64,000 nt of DNA from Actibacterium lipolyticum (GCF_900184935.1 NZ_FXYE01000005.1:1-64000), one strand, 5' to 3'. Shown: positions 49,199 through 58,903, numbered from the stretch's first letter. Notes: generated by a model not told the origin, from the letters alone. Translations and numbers: made by a program.

Positions 49199-51688
49199 AT
49201 GACAACCGCGCATGAGAACCAGTCCGATCAGGTAGTTGCCGAGGGCGTAGACGAAGAGCCGATAGAGTCAAATCGGCGCCTGTTTTCAGGTAAAATGCAA
49301 ATCACAATCGCTCTGATTGCGACACTATACGCAGCCTTTCACATGATCGCGCTCAACGGCGTGTCAATATCCGGGTTAACCGGTGTTGAAATTCCTTTCT
49401 TGCCTGCGCTCCCGATTGAAACTTGGAATTTCCGGATCGTCCACATCGCCGGTGCGCTAGCGGTCGGTTTCTTGATGTTTTCGTCTCATACGTTCACCGA
49501 AACAGAGCGCCCCTCCAGCAGCAAGCTCCTGACTATGATTGCGGCGGTCTTGATCGTCCCTGTTCTGATCTCTGGCGCAACGGCCATTGGCTTTGCCAGC
49601 ACCATCGCATCTGGCACACTGCCCGAAATGGGCGGGCTGACCACATGGGCATCTTTCCCAGGGACAGAGACCTTTGCCTCAGAAGTGTATTGGTTCGGCA
49701 TCCCGCTCCTGATAGCCACATTTGGGGCCATGATCATCGGGTGGTTTGAACGCCGAGCGCAACACCAAGTGGCTGCTTCTGACATCATTCTTGCGCTGTC
49801 CGGCATTGTCGTGGCGATTTACCTCGTGTCGATCTACGGCACTGCTGCCCGCAACGCCGTTGGTACTCCTTTTGTCCCCATCGGCGTTGCATTCGCCGCG
49901 ACAGCCGGGGCGGCAATGATCCTCGAACTCACGCGCCGCGTAGCGGGTTTGGCCCTCGTGGTCATCACGGGTATTTTCCTTGTTTACACATTCACCGCGC
50001 ATTTGCTGCCCGGCATACTTGCGGTTCAAAACCCCTATAGCTGGCAGCGGTTCTTTGGCCATGTCTACTCAGACGCAGGTATCCTTGGGCCAACCACAGC
50101 GGTGTCCTCTACTTACATCATCCTGTTCATCATCTTTGCCGCATTTCTGCAGGCATCCAAAGTGGGCGACTATTTTGTCAACTTCGCTTTCGCAGCCGCA
50201 GGTCGCGCGCGCGGTGGCCCCGCAAAGGTGGCGATCTTCGCCTCTGGTTTGATGGGCATGATCAACGGAACTTCTGCGGGCAATGTTGTAGCGACCGGCT
50301 CGCTCACCATTCCGCTGATGAAACGCGTTGGCTACGACAAGAAGACCTCTGGTGCGATCGAGGCCGCAGCGTCGACAGGTGGCCAAATCATGCCGCCGAT
50401 CATGGGCGCAGGCGCTTTCATCATGGCAGAGATCACGGGTATTCCATACCAAGACATCGCGATTGCTGCGATCATTCCAGCGATCCTCTACTTCGCATCT
50501 ATCTACTTTATGGTGGATTTCGAAGCGGCCAAACTGGGCATGCGCGGCATGCGCGAGGATGAGCTGCCAAAGCTGAAAAAGATGCTGCGTCAGGTCTATC
50601 TGTTCGTTCCGATCATGATCCTCATTTGGGCGCTCTTTGCGGGCTACTCGGTCATCCGGGCAGGCACTTTGGCCACGGTTGCAGCCGTCGTTGTCAGCTG
50701 GACTTTGCCCGAACATTTTGCGCGCGGCGGCAAGTGGGGTCTGCAGCGGATATTGATGGTCGCCACAACGGTACTATCGGTGGTTTTGGCCGGCCTGTAC
50801 TTTACAGCCCCTGTTGACGAAAATGGCCTTACCCAAACCTCGTTCGCTATGACTGTCCTGTCTACTGTCCTGGTTTTGGCGATTTTGACCACATTGGCTT
50901 GGGTCACCTTCCAAGAGATCACAGACGCAAACCAAGGGCTTGGCATGCGCGGCTTCCTGAAAGGATTTGAACTGGCCGGAGTAATGTCCATCCAGATCAT
51001 CGCGGTCTGCGCCTGTGCTGGCATCATTGTTGGTGTGATTTCGTTGACTGGCGTTGGCGCACGTTTCTCTTCAGTGCTGCTTGATCTGGCGGCGGCATCG
51101 CAATTGCTGGCCCTGTTCTTTGCGATGTGCATCGCGATCTTGCTTGGCATGGGCATGCCGACAACAGCGGCCTACGCCGTAGCGGCTTCGGTTGTTGCAC
51201 CGGGCCTGGTGCAGCTTGGCATTCCACCCCTCACGGCGCACTTCTTTGTGTTCTACTTCGCGGTTGTTTCGGCGATTACGCCTCCTGTTGCGCTGGCCAG
51301 CTATGCGGCGGCTGGCATCTCGGGAGCCAACCCAATGCAGACCTCAGTTGCTTCATTCAAAGTGGGCATCGCTGCTTTCATCGTGCCTTTCATGTTCTTC
51401 TACAACTCCGCCATCTTGATGGACGGGACGTTGTTCGAAGTAGTCCGAGCAGGCATCACAGCGGTGATCGGGGTATTCCTACTTTCAGCTGGCGTGCAGG
51501 GCTGGTTCATGGGCAGCCGATCTGTCTGGTACATGCGGGCAGCTTTGATCCTTGCGGCCCTCATGATGATCGAAGGCGGTTTGTTGTCAGACGCATTGGG
51601 CATCGGTATCGCAGTGGGGGTTTATCTTGTGCAAAAAACAGTGAAACCCTCTGGCGATGGCGCAATTCCGGTTCGCGGCGCTGACTAA
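49199..51688 (+). CDS. TRAP transporter fused permease (4TM + 12TM)
   Basis: An 829-residue membrane protein that fuses the DctQ-like small and DctM-like large TRAP permease subunits, as is usual with TAXI receptors. The large-subunit motifs GLMGMINGTSAGNVVATGSLTIPLMKRVGYDKKTSGAIEAAASTGGQIMPPIMGAGAFIMAEITG and LGMGMPTTAAYAVAASVVAPGLVQLGI are intact. Import is driven by an ion gradient. A stem-loop follows the stop. It is the last intact gene of the cargo. Confidence 0.95.
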   Translation: MTTAHENQSDQVVAEGVDEEPIESNRRLFSGKMQITIALIATLYAAFHMIALNGVSISGLTGVEIPFLPALPIETWNFRIVHIAGALAVGFLMFSSHTFTETERPSSSKLLTMIAAVLIVPVLISGATAIGFASTIASGTLPEMGGLTTWASFPGTETFASEVYWFGIPLLIATFGAMIIGWFERRAQHQVAASDIILALSGIVVAIYLVSIYGTAARNAVGTPFVPIGVAFAATAGAAMILELTRRVAGLALVVITGIFLVYTFTAHLLPGILAVQNPYSWQRFFGHVYSDAGILGPTTAVSSTYIILFIIFAAFLQASKVGDYFVNFAFAAAGRARGGPAKVAIFASGLMGMINGTSAGNVVATGSLTIPLMKRVGYDKKTSGAIEAAASTGGQIMPPIMGAGAFIMAEITGIPYQDIAIAAIIPAILYFASIYFMVDFEAAKLGMRGMREDELPKLKKMLRQVYLFVPIMILIWALFAGYSVIRAGTLATVAAVVVSWTLPEHFARGGKWGLQRILMVATTVLSVVLAGLYFTAPVDENGLTQTSFAMTVLSTVLVLAILTTLAWVTFQEITDANQGLGMRGFLKGFELAGVMSIQIIAVCACAGIIVGVISLTGVGARFSSVLLDLAAASQLLALFFAMCIAILLGMGMPTTAAYAVAASVVAPGLVQLGIPPLTAHFFVFYFAVVSAITPPVALASYAAAGISGANPMQTSVASFKVGIAAFIVPFMFFYNSAILMDGTLFEVVRAGITAVIGVFLLSAGVQGWFMGSRSVWYMRAALILAALMMIEGGLLSDALGIGIAVGVYLVQKTVKPSGDGAIPVRGAD

Positions 51689-51707
51689 AGAGGCGGGAAA
51701 CTTTGGA

Positions 51708-51740
51708 CTGGGGCGTTCGGCTAATGCCTGGACGCCCCAG
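51708..51740 (+). terminator. Hairpin after the TRAP permease gene
   Basis: CTGGGGCGT / ACGCCCCAG form a perfect 9-bp stem with a 15-nt loop, 19 bp after the stop codon. No T-run follows, but its position fits the end of the TRAP operon. Confidence 0.55.
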
Positions 51741-51786
51741 CAAAACTAGGACCACTCCAGCACAGTTCCCATGCCGCGACAGTTGA

Positions 51787-52129
51787 TGTCTGACGTCAGC
51801 ACCGATGGGACAGTCTAGGGCGATTTGATAAGGGAGGGTTTCTGACAGATCGTAACCACTAAGGAGTGGAGCTGAGACAGAAACCCGGAACGCGTAAGAG
51901 CCACGACGAGAAAGTCGTCAAGGACATCCGCCGGGCCACGCGAAAGCAGTATTCCGCAGAAGAGAAGATCAGGATCGTGCTGGACTGTCTGAAAGGCGAA
52001 GACCGCATTGCAGAGCTGTGCTGCCGAAAGGGGATTTCCCAGAGCCTGCATTACAGCTGGTCCAAGGATTTCCTTGAGGCCGGGAAGAAGCGCTTGGCTG
52101 GTGACACAGCACGAGCGGCGACCCGCGAC
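51787..52129 (+). mobile_element. IS3-family left end with truncated orfA, copy 3
   Basis: The largest of the three IS pieces: the 58-bp terminus, then orfA from a GTG at 51866 (RKQYSAEEKIRIVLDCLKGEDRIAELCCRKGISQSLHYSWSKDFLEAGKKRLAGDTARAAT is a typical IS3-family OrfA HTH region). The match to the family ends near codon 88 (52129) and orfB is absent, so it cannot move by itself. It ends about 85 bp before the RND gene. Confidence 0.8.
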
Positions 52130-52215
52130 GGCGCGAATGGTCGGCTATGGGCCGATCTCGGGCTTTCATGGTGCGACTGCGGCCTTCCTGTTGCCGCGCA
52201 AATTGGCTTTCAAAC

Positions 52216-55200
52216 CTACTCTGCAGCCGACAACATGGCTCGCTCCTGCTGCAAACGGCGGGCGGACACGCCGGGCTCTGCGCCCCAGACGGTGATCCAG
52301 CGGTAGAACACCGGCGTCAGAAAGAGGGTGAAGACGGTGGCAAAGCCCAGCCCTCCGACGATGACCCAACCGACCGCAATACGTGCCTCGGCACCGGCGC
52401 CCGATGACAGGACAAGCGGCAGCCCGCCAAAGACGGTGGACACCATCGTCATCATCACAGGCCGGATGCGCAGGCGCAGGGCGTCGCGAATGGCGCTGTC
52501 GATGTCTTGCCCTGCTTCACGCAACTGGTTGGCAAATTCGACAATCAGAATGCCGTTTTTCGCCATGACCCCGATCAACAGGACCAGCCCGATCTGGCTG
52601 TAATAGTTCAGCGATCCGCCCGTGATCGAAATGGCAAAGAGCGCGGCGGCAAGGCCGAAGGGCACAGTCAGCATGATGACGACAGCACTTGCGATGCTTT
52701 CAAATTGTGCGGCCAGCACAAGGAACACCACAATCGCGGCCACGCCAAACACCATATACATGCCCGCCTGGCTATCGCCCAGCGACGCAGCCTCGCCTGT
52801 GTAAACGATGCCCATGCCATCGGGCAGGCTCTCGGCGGCAAGCTCCTCTACGCGGGCCATGGCAGTGCCCAGATCAACACCGTCAGGAAGGTTAGCCTGA
52901 ACCGAGACAGCCAAAGTGCCGCCCTGACGTTCGATAGAGGATTGGCTGACCACCGGGGTCAGTGTCGCCGTCGAGGAGAGGGGCACATATTCGCCGCTTG
53001 GCAGGCGGAGTTGGATGGCCTCAAGATCATTCGGGTCGTTGATGGGCGGTCCACCGGGCACAACGCGCACGTCGGTTTCGGTATCATCCAGAAAGACGCT
53101 GACCGCGACGGTGCCTTGGGTCAGCGCACTGATCGTTCTGGTGATCTCGGCTTCGCTCAGGCCGAAAACTCCTGCCATTTCCTGATCGACGGTAATCTCG
53201 AATTGCGCCTGCACGCTGTCGCCTGAGACCTGCGGGTTAGAGAATGCGGCGTCCTGGGCCATGACGGCCACAAGCGCGTCGGCGGCCTCTGTCATCTCGT
53301 CAACATTGGTGCCGCTGACAGCAAAGGTCAGCCCGTTCCCGCCACCACGAATGTTAAGGCTGTTCGGCGAAATCGCGAAGACCTGCACACCGGGCACGGT
53401 CGAGAGCATGCCGTTGATCGGCCCCATCAGCTCTTGCTGCGACCAGTCCCGATCTGCCCAATCAGGCAAACGTGCAACAACGAAGGCAGTGGTGCCGCCA
53501 CCGATCCCGATGATGCTTTGAACCGATGTGATCTGACCGCTTTCCTGAAACGGCGCGAGGATCGCTTCGATCTGGGTGATTTGCGTATCCAGATACTCGG
53601 CCGTCGTGTCGGACGCGCCGCGGGCCTGAACCAGAAAGAACCCACGATCCTCTGTCGGCGTGATTGTTGATGTGAGCGTGCTTGCCGCACCCGCCGCAAT
53701 GAGGGCAAAGCCGAACGCAATGGCCAGAACCATTAGGGGGGCGCGGATGGCGCGATCCGTCACCCAGTCAAACCCGCGCGACAGGCGGCTTGGCGCAGTT
53801 GGGGCGTGTTGCGATTTTTCGTTGTGCTTGCCGGGATCCAGAAGCGCCGCCAACACCGGACCCAGCGTCAGCGCCGCGATGGAGGACAGTGTGACAGCAA
53901 AGGCCAGCACAAAGCCGAATTCGCTGAACACGCCCCCCGCCTGACCGGGCAGGAACGAGATGGGGATGAACACGGCGGCAAGCGTCGCGGTGGTTGAAAT
54001 GACGGCAAAGAAGACCTCGTTCGCGCCAGCGGCGGCGGCAGCAAATGCGCCCATGCCTTCTTTACGTTTGCGCACGATGTTTTCGACCACCACGATGGCG
54101 TCATCCACCACCATCCCTGTGGCCAGAACCAAGGCCAAGAGGCTGATTGTATTGATCGAAAACCCCGTCAGCCAAATCGCGGCGACAGTGCCGACCAGCG
54201 CGATCGGGATCGTGATTGCGGGGATCAGCGTTGCCCGCAAGGACCGCAGGAACGCGAAGATCACAAGGATCACAATCACCGTGGCCAAACCAATGGACTT
54301 GATGACCTCGGTCAAGGCCCCTTCGATGAAGATACCGTCATCGGTCGAGATGATGAGTTCGACGCCCTCAGGTAGCGCGTTGCGCAGCTCTTCAACGGCC
54401 TCCTGCACGGCGAGCGATATTTCCAGCGTGTTGCCTTCTGACTGGCGGGTGATATCAAGCCCGATGGCGGTTTGCCCGTTCACGCGGGTGGTGACTTGGG
54501 TGTCTTCGGGCAGAAGCTGAACCAGCGCCACATCCGAAATCCGCGTGTTCGAGCCGATGAGGATATTGCCGATGCTCTCTACGGTCACGCCGGCGTTTCC
54601 GACCTGCAGGGCAATGGTTTGCGCATCCGTTTCCAACTCGCCCAGAGGAGTATCGTCGCGCAGGTCCGCAAGGGCTGTCGTCACGTCGAACACAGTCAAG
54701 CCGCGGCTGAGCAAAAGACGGTCATCAAGGCTGACGCGGAACTCGTTTGAACGGTCCCCGCGGGTTGTGACCTCGGCAATGCCATCAATGAGGGACAGCC
54801 TGCTGTAGATCGGGCCTTCGGCGAGGGCGGTCAGTTCGTCCAGTGGCACATCCCCCAGCACCGCCAAACGAATGATCGCGCTTGCGTTGCTGTCAGATTT
54901 AGAAACGGTCGGATCATTCTCAAGATCACCGGGAAGCTGGCGCACGGTGGCCGACACAATCTCGCGGGCCTCGTTCGCGGCCACGTCGATATCTGTGCCG
55001 TCTGACAGGTCAATTGTGATGCTGCTTGTACCTGTGGAGGAACTGGACTCGATGTAGGACAGACCTTCGAGCGCGCTTAGCGCATCTTCCAACACTTGGG
55101 TGATTTCCTGATCGACCGTTGCGGGCGTCGCGCCGTCGTATTGGGTGCGGATCGAGAGCACCGGCTGGTCCACATCGGGCATCTCGCGCACATCAACAGA

Positions 55201-55320
55201 AGTGAGCGCGGCGAGACCGGCAATCAGAATCAAGAGGTTGACGACAAAGCCGAAGATGGGCCGTGCGACGAAGAGATCGGCCAAGCCAGAGGCCGCGCGC
55301 TGGATGGTGGGCGTGCTCAT
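52216..55320 (-). CDS. RND efflux inner-membrane transporter (AcrB/HAE1-type)
   Basis: A 1034-residue proton-driven exporter. N-terminal VARPIFGFVVNLLILIAGLAAL, then the porter domain, helix-4 block GMVVDDAIVVVENIVRKRKEGMG with the two Asp of the proton relay, and the C-terminal half with LIGVMAKNGILIVEFANQLREAG. Length and repeats are as expected. It overlaps the adaptor gene by 4 bp and forms one operon with it. No outer-membrane factor is encoded nearby. Confidence 0.95.
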   Translation of the reverse strand: MSTPTIQRAASGLADLFVARPIFGFVVNLLILIAGLAALTSVDVREMPDVDQPVLSIRTQYDGATPATVDQEITQVLEDALSALEGLSYIESSSSTGTSSITIDLSDGTDIDVAANEAREIVSATVRQLPGDLENDPTVSKSDSNASAIIRLAVLGDVPLDELTALAEGPIYSRLSLIDGIAEVTTRGDRSNEFRVSLDDRLLLSRGLTVFDVTTALADLRDDTPLGELETDAQTIALQVGNAGVTVESIGNILIGSNTRISDVALVQLLPEDTQVTTRVNGQTAIGLDITRQSEGNTLEISLAVQEAVEELRNALPEGVELIISTDDGIFIEGALTEVIKSIGLATVIVILVIFAFLRSLRATLIPAITIPIALVGTVAAIWLTGFSINTISLLALVLATGMVVDDAIVVVENIVRKRKEGMGAFAAAAAGANEVFFAVISTTATLAAVFIPISFLPGQAGGVFSEFGFVLAFAVTLSSIAALTLGPVLAALLDPGKHNEKSQHAPTAPSRLSRGFDWVTDRAIRAPLMVLAIAFGFALIAAGAASTLTSTITPTEDRGFFLVQARGASDTTAEYLDTQITQIEAILAPFQESGQITSVQSIIGIGGGTTAFVVARLPDWADRDWSQQELMGPINGMLSTVPGVQVFAISPNSLNIRGGGNGLTFAVSGTNVDEMTEAADALVAVMAQDAAFSNPQVSGDSVQAQFEITVDQEMAGVFGLSEAEITRTISALTQGTVAVSVFLDDTETDVRVVPGGPPINDPNDLEAIQLRLPSGEYVPLSSTATLTPVVSQSSIERQGGTLAVSVQANLPDGVDLGTAMARVEELAAESLPDGMGIVYTGEAASLGDSQAGMYMVFGVAAIVVFLVLAAQFESIASAVVIMLTVPFGLAAALFAISITGGSLNYYSQIGLVLLIGVMAKNGILIVEFANQLREAGQDIDSAIRDALRLRIRPVMMTMVSTVFGGLPLVLSSGAGAEARIAVGWVIVGGLGFATVFTLFLTPVFYRWITVWGAEPGVSARRLQQERAMLSAAE

Positions 55321-56444
55321 GTCGGTTCCCGATCAGTCAGTTGGGGTGCGGCATTCGCATCGGTGATTTGGGAGCCGCCCCGCAGCTTGTGCGCACCTTC
55401 GGTGATAATCATGGTGCCAGCAGGCAGGTCGACATCCAGCCAGACATTTTCGTCGCGGCGATGCAGGATCGTGACTGGGATGCTCTGCGCCTTGCCGTCT
55501 TGCTCGAACCAGATACTCGCCCCGTCGCGCGACCATGTGATGGCCGTTGTCGGCACCACCAGCAAAGGGTCGCTCAAATCACTGAGCCGCGCGGTGAACG
55601 TCATTCCCGGCCAGAGGATTTCATCAGGGTTCTCGACCCGCGCCTTGACCGTAACGCTGCGGGTGACATCGTCGATCCGGCTGTCAAACGACGCAATCTC
55701 GCCGTGGAGATTGCGACCCGTCAGGGAAGGGGTTTCGAGGGTGACTTCGCGCCCGATCGCGAGGAAGCCGACAGAGCGTTCGGGGAGTTCGAATTCCACC
55801 AGCAAGGCGCTGGCATTGTCGATCGTAACGATCGGGGTATTGGCGGTGAGGAAATCGCCGACGTTCACGTCGCTCAACCCGATTTTGCCGGAAATCGGTG
55901 CGCGGATCGTGAGGTCTTCGAGGGCAAGCTCGGCCTGTGCGACATTGGCTTGAGCAAGGCGCTGCGCCAGCCGCGCCTCGGAGAGTGTTACATCCGTAAC
56001 CGTCAGGTTCCCCGATTGCTGCAGGCGTTCGTAGCGGGCCACGGTTGCGTCGGCCTGTTCCAGCTCACTCTGGGCGGTTTCAAGGGACAGCGTGGCGGCG
56101 CGGGCATCAAGCTGAACCAACACATCCCCCTGCGAGACCCGCGCGTTCGGGGTCAGGTTAAGCTCGATAATTCGGCCGGACACATCCGAGGTCACTGTCG
56201 CGCTGCTGACGGCCTGCGAATTGCCGATGGCGCGGAAGGTGTCTTCGAACGGCTGCATGTCCAATGGTGTCAACACGACGGTCGTCGCGCCGCCGCCCGG
56301 TCTGCCACCCGGCCCACCCGGGCCCTGCGTGACAGGGGCTTGCCCGTCAGCGCCCGTTGGCGCCCCACCGGGCAGCCCAAACGACCAGACGTAGGCGCCC
56401 GCAATGATGCCGATTGACGCGATGACATAGAGTAGCTTTTTCAT
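55317..56444 (-). CDS. RND efflux periplasmic adaptor (membrane fusion protein)
   Basis: A 375-residue adaptor. A single N-terminal signal/anchor (LLYVIASIGIIAGAYVWSFG), a Gly/Pro-rich linker, then lipoyl half-motifs (VSGRIIELNLTPNARVSQGDVLVQLDARAA and IRAPISGKIGLSDVNVGDFLTANTPI) flanking a coiled-coil hairpin, and beta-barrel parts. It links the RND pump to an outer-membrane channel. First gene of the pump operon, 124 bp after the tetR gene. Confidence 0.94.
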   Translation of the reverse strand: MKKLLYVIASIGIIAGAYVWSFGLPGGAPTGADGQAPVTQGPGGPGGRPGGGATTVVLTPLDMQPFEDTFRAIGNSQAVSSATVTSDVSGRIIELNLTPNARVSQGDVLVQLDARAATLSLETAQSELEQADATVARYERLQQSGNLTVTDVTLSEARLAQRLAQANVAQAELALEDLTIRAPISGKIGLSDVNVGDFLTANTPIVTIDNASALLVEFELPERSVGFLAIGREVTLETPSLTGRNLHGEIASFDSRIDDVTRSVTVKARVENPDEILWPGMTFTARLSDLSDPLLVVPTTAITWSRDGASIWFEQDGKAQSIPVTILHRRDENVWLDVDLPAGTMIITEGAHKLRGGSQITDANAAPQLTDREPT

Positions 56445-56568
56445 GTTTGAGCCTTTCGTCGAGCCTCTGGCACGGTGGTGGCGCGCGCCCCTAGACGGAC
56501 GTGCGGTGGGTGATACGCAGCACGGGGTCTGCTCCGTCGTTATTTCTTTGACGAGTGGGGCAATGTGG

Positions 56569-57156
56569 CTATTCGCCAGTTGACGAGAGTAGCCGTGAGG
56601 CGTCCATCAACCCCTCCCAGACACGATCGAGAGCTTGGCTAAGGGTGATGCCGTCTTCATGTTCCCAAAGGAAAATCGCTCCGCCGATTGCATTGGTTGC
56701 GCTATGGGCAAGCGCGGCGGCGGTTTGGCGGTTGCCTATGCGGCTGCAAAAAACCTCTGTCAGGTCTTCGCGTTGCGCAGAGAGAAACCCATCAAGGATG
56801 CCACGCGCCTTCTCGTTGCATCTTAGGATCTTCCCCACCATCCGCAGGATGGCTTCATCCTTCGCCAGCGTTTCGATGTGCCGACCCAGAAGCCGCTTAA
56901 TGTCCGCGGCCAGGGGCGCTGTCCCAGTGCGCAGCGCCTCTTTGTCACTTTCGCTGAACTCTGGCGGATGCCCGATCGCGGCGGCCTCCTTGTTTGGGTA
57001 GTAGTTAAAGAAGGTCCGCGTGCTGACGCCCGATGCTGCGGCGATCTCATCTGTTGTGAGGCTTTCAAGGCCGTTCTGCATGGCCAGCTCCAAAGTTGCC
57101 CTCTGGATTAGAAGCGCCGTTTCTTGGCGCCTTCTTTCTCGTAACGGAAGTGTCAT
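56569..57156 (-). CDS. TetR-family regulator
   Basis: A 195-residue repressor. The start at 57156 (MTLPLRERRRQETALLIQRATLEL) fits the family; a longer frame to 57210 is unlikely. HTH: LTTDEIAAASGVSTRTFFNYYPNKEAA. The C-terminal ligand domain is variable. It lies in front of the pump operon on the same strand and next to a palindrome in the divergent gap, so it probably controls both the pump and the divergent DUF1499 gene. Confidence 0.92.
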   Translation of the reverse strand: MTLPLRERRRQETALLIQRATLELAMQNGLESLTTDEIAAASGVSTRTFFNYYPNKEAAAIGHPPEFSESDKEALRTGTAPLAADIKRLLGRHIETLAKDEAILRMVGKILRCNEKARGILDGFLSAQREDLTEVFCSRIGNRQTAAALAHSATNAIGGAIFLWEHEDGITLSQALDRVWEGLMDASRLLSSTGE

Positions 57157-57162
57157 TTCAAA

Positions 57163-57185
57163 AACCTTGCACAGTCTGCAAGTTT
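57163..57185. promoter_or_regulatory. TetR-type operator palindrome
   Basis: CTTGCACAGTCTGCAAG has perfect 6-bp arms (57166-57171 and 57177-57182) around CAGTC; symmetry extends to 8 of 9 positions per arm. It lies 7 bp upstream of the tetR start in the gap shared with the divergent gene at 57234. Confidence 0.6.
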
Positions 57186-57233
57186 TGCATAGCGAGCAGG
57201 AAAGGCGCATTCAAGTCAAGGATTGGAGAGAAA

Positions 57234-57953
57234 ATGAAACATTTGGGAAAGATCGCCCTGTTGGTCGCCGTGATCGGGGCCGGGGGCGCGGCGCTGATGA
57301 TTTTCGGGGCACGTTTGGGGCTTTGGGAGCCGATAACAGGCTTTGGGCTTTATCGTTCCTATTTCAATCCGCTGGCGATGATTGTCGCGGGTCTGGGGCT
57401 TTTTGCGCTGGTTCTCCATCTTATCCGTAAGGAAAAGGCGGCAGCCGTGTTGGGCGGCCTTGCGGCCCTCGTTGGCGTCGCCCTGCTCGTGCCGATGATC
57501 TCTTCAACGCTCAACCCGCCGGTTCGGGCGGCGCCGATCAACGACATCACAACCGACACAGCCAACCCGCCGGCCTTTCTGGTTCTGGATGACACGCGGC
57601 CAGGCGCGCGCACCTCGCTCGTCTATGCGGGTGCAAAGGTTGCCGAGGCCCAAGCTGCCGCCTATCCCGATATCGCACCACTTGAAACCGAACTTAACGC
57701 AGCTGCCGCCTATGCGCGCGCCTTGGCTGTGGCCAATGCGATGGGCTGGGAGATCATCGCAGAGGATGCTGAAAACCACCGGTTCGAGGCGACCGCCCGC
57801 ACATCCGTATTTTACTTCGCGGATGATGTCGTGGTTGTCGTGACCGAACAGGACAGTGGCAGCCGCGTTGATATGCGCAGCGTGTCCCGCGTTGGTCGCA
57901 GCGATCAAGGCGTCAACGCCGCCCGCATCCGTGCGTTCCAGCAGCAATTCTGA
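57234..57953 (+). CDS. DUF1499 membrane protein
   Basis: A 239-residue protein with about three N-terminal helices (to residue about 85) and a C-terminal DUF1499 domain, seen in ALAVANAMGWEIIAEDAENHRFEATARTSVFYFADDVVVVVTEQDSGSRVDMRSVSRVGRSDQGVNAARIRAF. Function unknown. Start at ATG 57234 after GGAGAG. Divergent from tetR with the operator in between, so likely part of the same stress regulon as the RND pump. Confidence 0.85.
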   Translation: MKHLGKIALLVAVIGAGGAALMIFGARLGLWEPITGFGLYRSYFNPLAMIVAGLGLFALVLHLIRKEKAAAVLGGLAALVGVALLVPMISSTLNPPVRAAPINDITTDTANPPAFLVLDDTRPGARTSLVYAGAKVAEAQAAAYPDIAPLETELNAAAAYARALAVANAMGWEIIAEDAENHRFEATARTSVFYFADDVVVVVTEQDSGSRVDMRSVSRVGRSDQGVNAARIRAFQQQF

Positions 57954-57973
57954 CACTTGGAAAGGAAAGTCCC

Positions 57974-58498
57974 GTGAAAACTGTAACCCTCCTTTGCACG
58001 ACCCTGTGCTTGACGTTTCCGCTGGCCGCATTCGCCGAGGCGCCAACGATCCAGACCCAAGGGGCCATCATCTACCTCGCTGACAACCTTGACGAAGACG
58101 CGATGCTTGGCTGGTGTATTGATACCGAAGGCCGTGGGCTGAGCGACCAGCTCCACGCGCATTCCTGCAAACCTACGGGCGATGACGTGCTTTTCGATTA
58201 TGCGGCCGACAAGGGCAGGATCAGCTCCGCGACGTATGACGGCCTTTGCATGGCCTATAACGCCGCCGAGAGCGTCGAAAGTCCCTTTGGCTTGATCGCT
58301 TGCGACGAGACGGATGAAGCCCAGCGTTTTGTCTACGACGAAGCCAGCATGGAAATCCGTCTGGGCATGGATGCGACGCAATGTGTGACGGTCTCGACCG
58401 CCATTGACGACGCCGGGCCGTTCCAGTCCCGCGATCTGATCCTCGCGGCCTGCGATAGTCTGGAGCCAAGCTTCAAACAGTGGGTCATTCAGGACTAA
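57974..58498 (+). CDS. Secreted beta-trefoil-like (ricin B-type) protein
   Basis: A 174-residue protein with signal peptide MKTVTLLCTTLCLTFPLAAFA. Three repeats each start with a Cys (GWCIDTEG, GLCMAYN, TQCVTVST) and end with a second Cys after a Leu (HAHSC, LIAC, LAAC), which is the pattern of a ricin B-like trefoil with three disulfides. The QxW motif is not intact (FKQW). It may bind carbohydrate at the cell surface; function unknown. 20 bp after the DUF1499 gene. Confidence 0.65.
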   Translation: MKTVTLLCTTLCLTFPLAAFAEAPTIQTQGAIIYLADNLDEDAMLGWCIDTEGRGLSDQLHAHSCKPTGDDVLFDYAADKGRISSATYDGLCMAYNAAESVESPFGLIACDETDEAQRFVYDEASMEIRLGMDATQCVTVSTAIDDAGPFQSRDLILAACDSLEPSFKQWVIQD

Positions 58499-58514
58499 CC
58501 CGATCAGGTTCCGG

Positions 58515-58552
58515 CTGGAGCCTTGCCGATTCCATGGCATGGCTCCAGTTAT
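58515..58552 (+). terminator. Terminator after the trefoil gene
   Basis: CTGGAGCC / GGCTCCAG form a perfect 8-bp stem whose loop can pair further (TGCC / GGCA), followed by TTATT. It lies 17 bp after the stop codon. Confidence 0.65.
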
Positions 58553-58903
58553 TCAGCCCCACAGTACTGATTTGCCGTGCCGATGGATCGATCCGCCGTT
58601 CAACCCGATTGCGAACAGTTTCATCGGCCGCAAGAGTCTGGCTTTGCTCCTGTGGTGTTGGCTTCAGGCACACGACATGTGAGATGGTAGGAGGGCGCTT
58701 GCTTCAGAACATCCAAGGCGGATCGCTGACCGGAACTTCAACCTTCGGAAATTAAGCATGCACGGCGAATGACAGCTTTGAAGGGCGGCAATGCAGCAAC
58801 CTTTGGATGGGTTGAACGGCAGCTTTGGGCCGAACTGGCCTCGGTCTCCCCTGCATCACAGCCTTAAAACATGTCAGTTCTCACACAGCGGCAGCCGAAG
58901 CGG
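58553..58903. other. Intergenic region with no recognised gene
   Basis: About 350 bp between the trefoil terminator and the end of the minus-strand DUF2322-like gene. I see no gene or repeat here that I can support. Confidence 0.5.

Larger units (their letters stand above)
35496..51786. mobile_element. 16.3-kb cargo segment between inverted IS3-family ends
   Basis: The segment is bounded by inverted, inward-pointing termini of the same IS (35495 and 51787). Both IS copies are truncated after the first part of orfA, so the structure is a dead composite-transposon-like unit or the product of recombination between IS copies. Genes from 36230 to 47878 look more AT-rich than the flanks. It holds a complete set of functions: import, regulation, aromatic hydroxylation and cleavage, amidation and sulfation. 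No clear target duplication is visible. Confidence 0.55.

Noticed and set aside
52507-53226. Long plus-strand frames opposite the RND pump
   Set aside because: They are shadows of the RND gene; composition is Arg/His/Gln-rich with no domains.
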